From the NCBI GenBank assembly GCA_029856375.1, contig JAHQWX010000012.1, positions 1 to 13,606 on the forward strand: a DNA stretch of 13,606 nt, read 5' to 3'. Under the pieces are notes generated by a model. The model saw only the letters and a list, made by a program, of their open reading frames with translations, was not told where the DNA came from and did not search any database. Position numbers and translations under genes: made by a program. Below are positions 8,141 through 13,606 of this stretch, piece after piece (the first letter of the stretch is position 1; every line of letters begins with the position of its first letter). The DNA is from Promethearchaeia archaeon. Lineage in GTDB: Archaea; Asgardarchaeota; Lokiarchaeia; Sigyniarchaeales; SOKP01.

Positions 8141-8980
8141 TTATTTCTCTCTCCAGACATAAAAACCCTTATCAGATTTAACTCCTAATTCGCCCCTATC
8201 GATCATATCCTTAAGGGCTTGTGGTGGTTTATCTTGAGGATTCCCGCTATCGTTATAATAAGACATCTCGATGTCGTAAACCACATCTAAACCCACATTA
8301 TCCATCATTCTGAATGGTCCCAATGGCATGCCAGACCAAATTTTCCACGCTTGATCGACCGTTTCGATGTCAGCGTGACTTCCAGCCCATATCTTTAGAC
8401 ACTCCTTTTTAACAGCGTGCCAAATTCTATTGAAAACAAAACCTAAACATTCTTTCTTAACCACAAGTGGCACGCAATTAATGCTCTCTATCCATTTTTT
8501 TCCCGTTTCAAAAGTCTCGTCGCTCGTTTGTGTCCCCCTCATTATATCGACCATATTGCTTGACTGGATTGGTTGATAAAAATGAAGATTCAATACTTTA
8601 TCTTTACGCGAAACTGCATCTTCGATTTTAGAAACTGGAATTGACGAGCTATTTGTTGCAATAATCGCGTGAGGCGGCGCAGCTTTATCAATCTCTGTAA
8701 AAATCTCTTTTTTAAGTTCTAAGATCTCTGGAACTGCTTCAATTACTAGATCTACATCTTTTACTGCACTAGCTAAGTCATCGTGATAAGTAACGCTTTT
8801 TAATACCTTATCTTTTTTTCTCCTTTTTGCTTTTCTCATAGACTTCTTAGCTTGTTCTAAAGCAGCGGGATCAATATCGTAAAATCGGATACTATATTCA
8901 AATATTGCTGCTTCTACGGCAATTAATTGCCCCATATGACCCGCACCTACAAAACTAACAGTATTAATTTCAATAGTCAT
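8141..8980 (-). CDS. 3-hydroxyacyl-CoA dehydrogenase family protein (divergent active site)
   Basis: A 279-residue, NAD-preferring dehydrogenase resembling 3-hydroxybutyryl-CoA dehydrogenase, which oxidises L-3-hydroxyacyl-CoA to 3-ketoacyl-CoA. The Rossmann motif is VGAGHMG (11-17), with D35 selecting NAD. EAVPE lies at 81-85, and NSSS (110-113) supplies the family Ser. LHFYQP (132-137) holds the catalytic His133, and GFVFNR (180-185) the conserved Asn184. The C-terminal domain has SGMPLGPFRMMD and ends with KGFYVW. Two things are unusual: the residue 12 after the catalytic His is Asp145 instead of the usual Glu, and the helical hairpin between strands 2 and 3 that contacts CoA is short and Lys/Arg-rich (44-58). 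The start ATG has a strong AGAGGAG seven bases upstream plus its own TATA-like box, so it may be expressed apart from the transporter/Fe-S pair. The substrate may not be a simple acyl-CoA. Confidence 0.85.
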   Translation of the reverse strand: MTIEINTVSFVGAGHMGQLIAVEAAIFEYSIRFYDIDPAALEQAKKSMRKAKRRKKDKVLKSVTYHDDLASAVKDVDLVIEAVPEILELKKEIFTEIDKAAPPHAIIATNSSSIPVSKIEDAVSRKDKVLNLHFYQPIQSSNMVDIMRGTQTSDETFETGKKWIESINCVPLVVKKECLGFVFNRIWHAVKKECLKIWAGSHADIETVDQAWKIWSGMPLGPFRMMDNVGLDVVYDIEMSYYNDSGNPQDKPPQALKDMIDRGELGVKSDKGFYVWREK

Positions 8981-8987
8981 TTTTTTT

Positions 8988-8994
8988 CTCCTCT
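8988..8994 (-). promoter_or_regulatory. Shine-Dalgarno of the 3-hydroxyacyl-CoA dehydrogenase gene
   Basis: On the minus strand, AGAGGAG sits seven bases before the ATG at 8978-8980. It is the strongest ribosome binding site in the window and fixes this start. Confidence 0.75.
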
Positions 8995-9013
8995 TTAGAG
9001 AAATTCGTTAATT

Positions 9014-9025
9014 CTATATAAATAG
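9014..9025 (-). promoter_or_regulatory. TATA-like box in front of the dehydrogenase gene
   Basis: CTATTTATATAG on the minus strand matches the archaeal box A consensus (TTTATATA). It lies about 35-45 nt before the dehydrogenase ATG, in the 46-nt gap after the Fe-S gene. A start 25-27 nt downstream would fall at or just upstream of the Shine-Dalgarno, so the leader would be very short. This suggests an internal promoter. Confidence 0.45.
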
Positions 9026-9026
9026 C

Positions 9027-9926
9027 TTATTTCTGCTTACCAGCAGTTGGATTCTTGTCCATACAAGGAACATCGAACTGACAAAAAGCACATCCCACTG
9101 GAAACCAACCCGGTCGTAGTTCGTGATTTATTCGACGGGAGGAAGGCTTCAATATAGACCCTATTCTGTCCCTCAATTTCCTCGCAACTTTCTGCCCATA
9201 ATAGAAGCATTTATTTTTATCGTGCCCATTTTCCGTAATAGCGCCGCCTGGACATTTCTCTTCGCATTTTCTGCATGTTCCTTCACTGTAATATAGACAG
9301 TTTCCGTAGGGGTCTTCGTGTCTTCTTGGTGTTACTTCAAAGGGTGCGTCAGTAATAAACGAGGTAAATCGTACATTACAACCCACCTCCGTGATAAAAC
9401 CTTCGTGTAGGCTAAATGTTCCTAATCCAGCAGCATAGGCAGCATGACGTTCGGAAAAATTCGAATAGAACCTTCCCCTGGTATAAATAGAAAAATTTTC
9501 GCTGAGCATTCCTGCAGTTGCGTTGTATCCTAAATCTTGAATATATTTTATAATTCTTCGTAAGAGATCGAGCATGAAAGGATTTGCGTAGTTTCTACCC
9601 ACCGAATAAATTTCTGCTGGTATTTTTTTTACCGTTTTGCTTACTATGCGAATCTCATCGACAAACGGACAAACAATAGAGACAACGCGAAGCTTGGAGG
9701 CTAGCCCTTCTTGATTAGGTAAGCCGTCAGCTAACCACAGCTCAGCTGGAGTATAATGCTCTGGGCCTACCACTTTTTTATATTTCTTATATAAATGATC
9801 ATCCCCACTTGAAACTCCAATAAACGGCGTTGAAAAAATCCTTCCGCCTCCATAATTTTCATGAAGTCGATTTAGTTCGTTCCTAGCAAATTCTTGTTCC
9901 AAAAATTGTTGAAATTCTTCATTCAT
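9027..9926 (-). CDS. QueG/reductive-dehalogenase-like 4Fe-4S protein
   Basis: A 299-residue protein of the epoxyqueuosine-reductase-like group (COG1600), which shares its corrinoid-binding fold with reductive dehalogenases. Diagnostic is SERHAAYAAGLGTFSLHEGF (158-177), followed by GCNVRFTSFITDAPFEV. The Fe-S region has C210, then C218-x2-C221-x3-C225-P, C240, and C279-x2-C282-x5-C288 in a CAFCQFDVPC arrangement seen in RdhA-like relatives. The first Cys of the canonical C-x2-C-x2-C-x3-CP box is replaced by Glu215; C210 may substitute. QueG's V-D-x-G-P catalytic Asp segment is not recognisable (here SIYTRGRFYSNF), and the HEAT-repeat tail of QueG is absent. tRNA epoxyqueuosine reduction is therefore unlikely. 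No Tat signal is visible, so it is probably cytosolic. Its ATG overlaps the end of the transporter gene by 8 nt, with GAGGG upstream, indicating translational coupling. The substrate and cobamide content are unproven. Confidence 0.72.
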   Translation of the reverse strand: MNEEFQQFLEQEFARNELNRLHENYGGGRIFSTPFIGVSSGDDHLYKKYKKVVGPEHYTPAELWLADGLPNQEGLASKLRVVSIVCPFVDEIRIVSKTVKKIPAEIYSVGRNYANPFMLDLLRRIIKYIQDLGYNATAGMLSENFSIYTRGRFYSNFSERHAAYAAGLGTFSLHEGFITEVGCNVRFTSFITDAPFEVTPRRHEDPYGNCLYYSEGTCRKCEEKCPGGAITENGHDKNKCFYYGQKVARKLRDRIGSILKPSSRRINHELRPGWFPVGCAFCQFDVPCMDKNPTAGKQK

Positions 9927-11340
9927 AATCGGTACCCTCGCTTTTCTTCAATTTAATTAACCAAAGATATACGCAACTAATCGAGTAAAAAAAACCCGCT
10001 GAAACTAAACATATCGTGATTATCATTGGATTGGCTTGATTTGGTCCCGTTAAAATCAACCCAATTATAATAGAACCAATTGCTGGTCCAATCGAACCAA
10101 TAAAAGTGCTTAATCCAAAGTAAGAACCAGAAATTCTATATACTGTCTGTGTTTTATTCATCCCTTCAATTTTATCTGCAGCTTCCTCTATTAAAGCACT
10201 TATTAATGGACCCGAAAACAGTCCATATCCGTAAATTGAGCCCAATATCGTACCAAAAGTAATTACAAAGAGGACAATTTTAAATTCAAAAGATAATATT
10301 TCAATCAGAAATACCAATTCACAAAAGGACGCTATTGCCGAAAACGCTATACATAAAGACGCTGTTTTAACTAGATCGTATTTTTTCAGCGCATATCGCC
10401 AAAATACATACCATGCGAATTTACAGACGGTTGAGACTGCGATATAAATAAAATATAGAGGACCAATAAACAATAAAACATAGGTTATAAAAGGAATGAT
10501 TACGATTCCAACGATCTTGTTAGATACAGTCATATGCAAAACGGCATATATGTATCTTCTATATTTTTTATCTCTAACGGGATCAATCATTTGTTGAAAG
10601 GTGTCTCGAATCGTTCTTTTTTCTTGCTTAGTATTCGAAGAAATCTTGTGAAAGGATTCGTCTACAGAAAAAAAAGTGATAGTTATTGAAATTACCGCGA
10701 ATAACGCAAATCCTGTTCCCACGATAGGTATGTAAAATAAAATTATTTGCCCCGAAGGATCCCACCACTTAACATTTTGAGGATCTGCTAGAATGCTCTG
10801 AACTATTAAAGGAATTAATATAGACAAAATTGACGCAATTATCGTTAAAATTGTGCCTACAGCAGCAACTTTTTTTCTATTTTCCAAGGTTTGTGATTGT
10901 TCTGGAAGCATCGAAGCGTGTGCAACTAAAACAGAAGTGCCCGATACACCTTTAACGATTAAGACAATCCATAAAAAAACTGCTGTTGGCCAATGGAAAG
11001 AATTATTCTCGGGACAATAAGTTGGTGGGAGCCACAATAAAATGCCTGTTAAAAACCAAATTGGAAGAGCATATAATAGGAATAACCTTCTTTTCCCCAA
11101 CTTTCCCGGTTTTTTGTTATCAATCATTACTCCGAATACGATAGAAGAAAAAGCGGAAATGATCAATTGAACCGTAACTCCTGTTGATACGAGAATTGAG
11201 TCCAGATTGATAGTATATACATAATATTGGAGCATAAATACGCTTTCTAATAAAATCGCTAAATATAATCCAAAATATCCTAGATTATATCCCCATAATT
11301 TAAACCCATGCAATTCCCGAGGTGAGTCTGGCTCTTCCAT
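9919..11340 (-). CDS. MFS transporter, GPH (MelB-like, MFS_2) type
   Basis: A 473-residue, 12-helix permease of the glycoside-pentoside-hexuronide:cation symporter type, placed in the cytoplasmic membrane. The loop between helices 2 and 3 has the family pattern G-x-x-x-D-x-x-x-x-G-x-x-G-R/K-R-R (GVMIDNKKPGKLGKRR, 70-85). A second conserved region is the helix 4-5 loop ENRKKVAAVGT (153-163). The central cytoplasmic loop (about 227-260) is charged and separates the two six-helix halves. Both halves are complete and there is no frameshift. Relatives of this type carry sugars or other organic anions; the cargo here cannot be read from the sequence. The gene overlaps the downstream Fe-S gene by 8 nt, so the pair is almost certainly co-transcribed. 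The upstream hydrolase gene is 81 nt away with a T8 run between, so this may be the first gene of the unit. Confidence 0.85.
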   Translation of the reverse strand: MEEPDSPRELHGFKLWGYNLGYFGLYLAILLESVFMLQYYVYTINLDSILVSTGVTVQLIISAFSSIVFGVMIDNKKPGKLGKRRLFLLYALPIWFLTGILLWLPPTYCPENNSFHWPTAVFLWIVLIVKGVSGTSVLVAHASMLPEQSQTLENRKKVAAVGTILTIIASILSILIPLIVQSILADPQNVKWWDPSGQIILFYIPIVGTGFALFAVISITITFFSVDESFHKISSNTKQEKRTIRDTFQQMIDPVRDKKYRRYIYAVLHMTVSNKIVGIVIIPFITYVLLFIGPLYFIYIAVSTVCKFAWYVFWRYALKKYDLVKTASLCIAFSAIASFCELVFLIEILSFEFKIVLFVITFGTILGSIYGYGLFSGPLISALIEEAADKIEGMNKTQTVYRISGSYFGLSTFIGSIGPAIGSIIIGLILTGPNQANPMIITICLVSAGFFYSISCVYLWLIKLKKSEGTDYE

Positions 11341-11402
11341 AATTATATGCTCTAATTCTTAAAATTTAACCTTGAGATCTTATTTTCTAATTTAAAGATC
11401 GT

Positions 11403-11412
11403 TAAAAAAAAT
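11403..11412 (-). terminator. Poly-T terminator downstream of the alpha/beta hydrolase
   Basis: T8 (11404-11411) on the minus strand, 10 nt after the hydrolase stop codon and without a hairpin, is a candidate archaeal terminator separating it from the transporter gene. Confidence 0.4.
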
Positions 11413-11421
11413 TACGAAAAA

Positions 11422-12222
11422 TCAACTAAGATGTTGTTTGATGAAATTCCAAATTATTTCATTCGTTTTATCGGGAATTTCATTGTTGAATCCATGTCCT
11501 AGCCCTTCGAGGATTTCTAATTTAGAATTTGGGATCTTGCTGTGAAGTAAAATAGAATGTTCTGCTGTTGGGATTATTCGATCTTTTGTTCCTCCAATAA
11601 TTAGAGTTGGGTGGTTAATAGTTTGTAATAAATTTGAAGTATCGTGATTGGAAATCGCAGCAGCTTGATTGACTATATCTTGAAGCCTTGTTGCATCTAT
11701 TACAAACTCATTTTTTAAAGCTTCGTATAAATCATTATCTTGCTTTAGTCTTTTTATAAAGGTACGAGAATACAGGTTTTTTGCTTTAATCATGAATTGC
11801 TCTTCCAATTCGAATTGCTCCATCAATCTAAACGCTTCTACAACTGGAGTTGGATCGTATTTCGCACTTGTAGCACATAATATTAGCGTTTTGACTAAAT
11901 CAGGATATTTAATCACAAAATGTTGTGCGATCATTCCCCCCATAGAAATACCACATAAATGGATTTTCTTCTTAATATCAAGGTGTTCTAAAAAATTTTT
12001 AATATCTTCTACGAACATTTCCATGGTATAAGGATAGTCTGGCCTAGAACTCTTTCCAACGCCTCGATTATGAAAGATAATTAAATTCATTTTTTCTTTA
12101 AAAAAGGGCACTTGGAAAGTCCAACTCATTTTACTCCCTAATCCGTTCACCAAAATTAAGGGCTCTCCCTTCCCTTCATTAATGTAAAATAACTCTAAAT
12201 CGTTGTATTTAAAGATTGGTAT
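11422..12222 (-). CDS. Alpha/beta hydrolase with apparent non-standard ATA start
   Basis: A serine hydrolase of the alpha/beta fold (esterase, lactonase or C-C hydrolase type). Numbering from ATA at 12220-12222 it has 266 residues, the typical family size. PIFKYNDLELFYINEGKGEP (2-21) forms the first two strands. NGLGS (26-30) is the oxyanion region, with Asn for the usual His, and FHNRGVGKSS (50-59) is the next conserved loop. The nucleophile elbow is CGISMGG (Ser93), with Asp214 in GGTKDRIIP and His243 in LGHGF completing the triad. The only standard in-frame starts (TTG 12151-12153, GTG 12148-12150) lie inside strand 3 and would remove the first strands. An in-frame TGA at 12229-12231 limits the extension, and it is part of a GGTGA six bases before the ATA. 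Either a rare start codon (ATA or ATT 12226-12228) or a G-to-A change/error in an ATG explains this. The substrate is unknown; neighbours suggest catabolism. Confidence 0.8.
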   Translation of the reverse strand: MPIFKYNDLELFYINEGKGEPLILVNGLGSKMSWTFQVPFFKEKMNLIIFHNRGVGKSSRPDYPYTMEMFVEDIKNFLEHLDIKKKIHLCGISMGGMIAQHFVIKYPDLVKTLILCATSAKYDPTPVVEAFRLMEQFELEEQFMIKAKNLYSRTFIKRLKQDNDLYEALKNEFVIDATRLQDIVNQAAAISNHDTSNLLQTINHPTLIIGGTKDRIIPTAEHSILLHSKIPNSKLEILEGLGHGFNNEIPDKTNEIIWNFIKQHLS

Positions 12223-12441
12223 AAAAATTCACCGAATAAGATTTCAATTAATCGTTTAACTCGTTAATTTTTATTTGATCTTTTAATTTCACTTTGGGAT
12301 TTATAATCATTACTTTTTTTCTGGTTGCCTAATTTTCCAAATCCTCTTAAGATTCCTAAAAAATCCCATAAAAAACATGATCCTAATTGAGATTTAGTTT
12401 TGGATGTACGATTCTTATTTTCCTTCGAATTAACGGAGAAT
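12223..12441. other. AT-rich intergenic region between hydrolase and DUF998 genes
   Basis: This is the longest non-coding stretch in the window. On the minus strand it holds GGTGA (12229-12233) in front of the hydrolase, a possible TATA element ATTATAAAT (12298-12306) about 80 nt before it, and two T6 runs (about 12358-12375) that could end the DUF998 transcript. I see no RNA gene, repeat or convincing ORF. Confidence 0.4.
12229..12233 (-). promoter_or_regulatory. GGTGA Shine-Dalgarno before the hydrolase ATA
   Basis: GGTGA, the usual archaeal ribosome binding sequence, lies six bases before ATA at 12220-12222 on the minus strand. Its TGA is also the in-frame stop that limits the hydrolase reading frame, so translation must begin just after it. 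Confidence 0.55.
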
Positions 12442-13092
12442 TTACTGTTCTATTGTCGTTTGAACCTTTCTACTATGATAGACTTTGCGTATTGATATCG
12501 TGAGTACCCATACATTAAAAATAGCTAGCATAAACCATTCTATTACTGGAATCCAAGTAATAAGTGTTAAAAGAAAAACTCCCGCAACTATAAATCCCAA
12601 GTATGCGTAGAATTTTGAATAATCTGAATTTTTTAAAATAACAACGCTATAAAGCGTACAATATAAAAAGCCACAAATCCAACTGATTGATGCGAATAAT
12701 CCATGAAATGCTAGCGAAAGAGTATTACCCTCAATTGCTGGAAAAACACCGATAAGTGATAACGAAATGCATGAAAGGATTGCTATAATAAAAGCCGATT
12801 TTTTTAATCTTTTATCGATTGGCGCGCTTTTGATGGAACTATTAAGAGATATCGCAAATGGAATTCCCAATAAGCCAGACATTATCAGCCCAATATTAAA
12901 AAATAACCCCCCGGGTCCTGCACCTAAATCGCTTATCATTCTCTCTACGAAATTGTATCCTGGAAAAAAGATATAGGCAAGGACCATTCCTATTCCTCCA
13001 GCAACAACTGAAATAATACCGTATATACCATCCGGTAGTCTTTCAAACATCCTCTCCATTATCTTCCTAAGAATCTCGTTTCCTAACCCCAT
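12442..13092 (-). CDS. DUF998 family membrane protein
   Basis: A 216-residue protein with about six membrane helices (roughly 23-43, 63-83, 98-118, 127-152, 163-182, 185-203). The features match the DUF998 family: FFPGYNFVERMISDLGAGPG (42-61) between helices 1 and 2, followed by LFFNIGLIMSGLLGIPFA (63-80). GVFP (115-118) ends helix 3 and His130 is in helix 4. No biochemical function is established for the family. The N-terminus up to residue 20 is charged and cytoplasmic by the positive-inside rule. The ATG at 13090-13092 is preceded by a TATATATA box about 30 nt upstream and no Shine-Dalgarno, so a leaderless mRNA is expected and the first ATG is favoured over Met12 or Met15. It is separated from the 4-hydroxybutyryl-CoA-dehydratase-like gene by a T-rich spacer, so it probably forms its own unit. 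Confidence 0.78.
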   Translation of the reverse strand: MGLGNEILRKIMERMFERLPDGIYGIISVVAGGIGMVLAYIFFPGYNFVERMISDLGAGPGGLFFNIGLIMSGLLGIPFAISLNSSIKSAPIDKRLKKSAFIIAILSCISLSLIGVFPAIEGNTLSLAFHGLFASISWICGFLYCTLYSVVILKNSDYSKFYAYLGFIVAGVFLLTLITWIPVIEWFMLAIFNVWVLTISIRKVYHSRKVQTTIEQ

Positions 13093-13114
13093 CTATAAAA
13101 TCAAAAGTAAATTC

Positions 13115-13130
13115 TGTATATATATATTTT
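13115..13130 (-). promoter_or_regulatory. TATA box of the DUF998 gene
   Basis: AAAATATATATATACA on the minus strand is centred about 30 nt before the ATG. That spacing predicts transcription starting within a few bases of the start codon, in keeping with the absence of a ribosome binding site. Confidence 0.5.
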
Positions 13131-13156
13131 TCACATTCTAGCCGACTAGAACTTGG

Positions 13157-13183
13157 TAAAAAAAGTAATTAAAAAAAAAGAAA
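13157..13183 (-). terminator. Poly-T terminator after the 4-hydroxybutyryl-CoA-dehydratase-like gene
   Basis: Directly after the TAA stop (minus strand) come a T9 run and then a T7 run, spaced by AATTAC and with no stem. Tandem T-runs of this kind are typical of archaeal intrinsic termination. Confidence 0.55.
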
Positions 13184-13606
13184 TTAGGATTTTCCTTCTC
13201 GTTTTTGTTTTGCAATTAAGGCTTGTCTAAATTTCTCAAGCATCTTTCTTGGAGTCACCGGAGTCTCTGATCTCTCGTATCTTGGAAGATTTTTCTTTAT
13301 TCCAAAAAGATATTTTGCTATATTTTTTAGATTTTTAACATCGTACCTGCCCATCATCGCAATGGTTTCCATTTGGGGGCTTCCTCCTCCATGTAAACCC
13401 GCAACTTGCAATAAACCAGCAATATCAGAGCATCCAAGGCATTCTAATCCCTTAAAACATTTTAGAACATTTATTGGTTTTACTCTAGGATTTCTCTGCA
13501 TATATTTCATGGCAAGTTCTCCGACTTCTTTATTATAAAATGTTTCGAGGAAAGGTAGCGTAGCCATTAAGCCACCAGCTAAATCCGCTAAAATTTTATA
13601 TTCGTT
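13184..13606 (-). CDS. 4-hydroxybutyryl-CoA dehydratase / 4-hydroxyphenylacetate 3-hydroxylase family, C-terminal part
   Basis: The last 140 residues of a longer protein. The frame is open to the window edge (NEYKILADLAGG precedes the internal Met at 13565-13567), so that Met is not the start. EYKILADLAGGLMATLP resembles the start of the C-terminal helical domain of 4-hydroxybutyryl-CoA dehydratase. The hallmark is LHGGGSPQ (H codon at 13391-13393), matching the family's M-H-G-A-G-S-P-Q, followed by a METIAMMGRYDVKNLKNIAKYL helix. Dehydratase members use FAD and a [4Fe-4S] cluster to convert 4-hydroxybutyryl-CoA to crotonyl-CoA; flavin monooxygenase relatives hydroxylate phenols. The cluster Cys/His residues lie outside the window, so the two cannot be separated firmly, though GSPQ favours the dehydratase branch. 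After the conserved domain there is a basic tail of ~37 residues. The 3-hydroxyacyl-CoA dehydrogenase nearby would fit crotonyl-CoA metabolism. Confidence 0.7.
   Translation of the reverse strand, partial: NEYKILADLAGGLMATLPFLETFYNKEVGELAMKYMQRNPRVKPINVLKCFKGLECLGCSDIAGLLQVAGLHGGGSPQMETIAMMGRYDVKNLKNIAKYLFGIKKNLPRYERSETPVTPRKMLEKFRQALIAKQKREGKS

Noticed and set aside
9033..9046. Inverted repeat CTGCT-TACC-AGCAG at the 3' end of the Fe-S gene
   Set aside because: The 5-bp stem lies within coding sequence and is not followed by a T-run, so it is not a convincing terminator or regulatory hairpin.
12310..12378. Minus-strand ATG-initiated micro-ORF of 22 codons (hydrophobic start, basic end) between the hydrolase and DUF998 genes
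   Set aside because: It has no strong ribosome binding site, overlaps T6 runs that look like a terminator, and such short ORFs are expected by chance. Conservation in relatives would be needed.
12265..12450. Minus-strand open frame of about 57 codons in the same gap, possibly a remnant gene
   Set aside because: It has no usable start codon, low complexity (Lys/Ser/Asn-rich) and no recognisable family resemblance.

Overview
The window is AT-rich (roughly two-thirds A+T by eye) and reads as archaeal chromosome. Several first genes have a TATA-like box 25-60 nt upstream and no ribosome binding site. Downstream genes carry GGTGA- or GAGGAG-type Shine-Dalgarno sequences, and some genes end in hairpin-less T-runs. 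The gene mix (URO-D-like protein, QueG/RdhA-like Fe-S protein, GPH transporter, 3-hydroxyacyl-CoA dehydrogenase, 4-hydroxybutyryl-CoA-dehydratase-like protein, cytosolic GH2 beta-mannosidase) fits an anaerobic heterotrophic archaeon. An Asgard/Lokiarchaeia-like lineage is a reasonable but unproven guess. No rRNA, tRNA, CRISPR array, transposase or long repeat was seen.

Layout, left part. The 3' end of a metallo-beta-lactamase-fold hydrolase (+) enters at the left edge and converges on a class I SAM methyltransferase (-). Next is a catalytically intact alanine dehydrogenase (-). It is transcribed divergently from an N-formylglutamate amidohydrolase-like protein (+), sharing a 66-bp promoter region. 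The amidohydrolase converges, with only 4 bp between stop codons, on a cytosolic family GH2 beta-mannosidase (-). An uncharacterised 8-9 TM membrane protein lies just upstream of the mannosidase on the same strand.

Layout, right part. A URO-D-superfamily protein (+) shares a divergent promoter region with the membrane protein. It converges on a minus-strand run: GPH/MelB-type transporter, then a QueG/reductive-dehalogenase-like 4Fe-4S protein (8-nt overlap), then a divergent 3-hydroxyacyl-CoA dehydrogenase (46-nt gap with its own TATA-like box and Shine-Dalgarno). Upstream of that are an alpha/beta hydrolase, a DUF998 membrane protein, and the C-terminal part of a 4-hydroxybutyryl-CoA dehydratase / 4-hydroxyphenylacetate 3-hydroxylase family protein that runs off the right edge. 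All are on the minus strand.

How they may fit together. Alanine dehydrogenase and the formylglutamate hydrolase suggest amino-acid use. The mannosidase suggests turnover of mannosides in the cytosol. The right-hand minus-strand genes could form a catabolic module: uptake by the transporter, hydrolysis by the alpha/beta hydrolase, Fe-S redox chemistry, and CoA-thioester dehydration and dehydrogenation. The shared pathway is inference; the substrate is not visible. The most notable sequence-level observations are an alpha/beta hydrolase whose complete N-terminus can only be reached from a non-standard ATA (or ATT) codon behind a well-spaced GGTGA, a 3-hydroxyacyl-CoA dehydrogenase with a changed catalytic acid and a shortened basic CoA-side hairpin, and the transporter/Fe-S/dehydrogenase cluster. 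I did not find evidence of a clearly new defence or mobile system.
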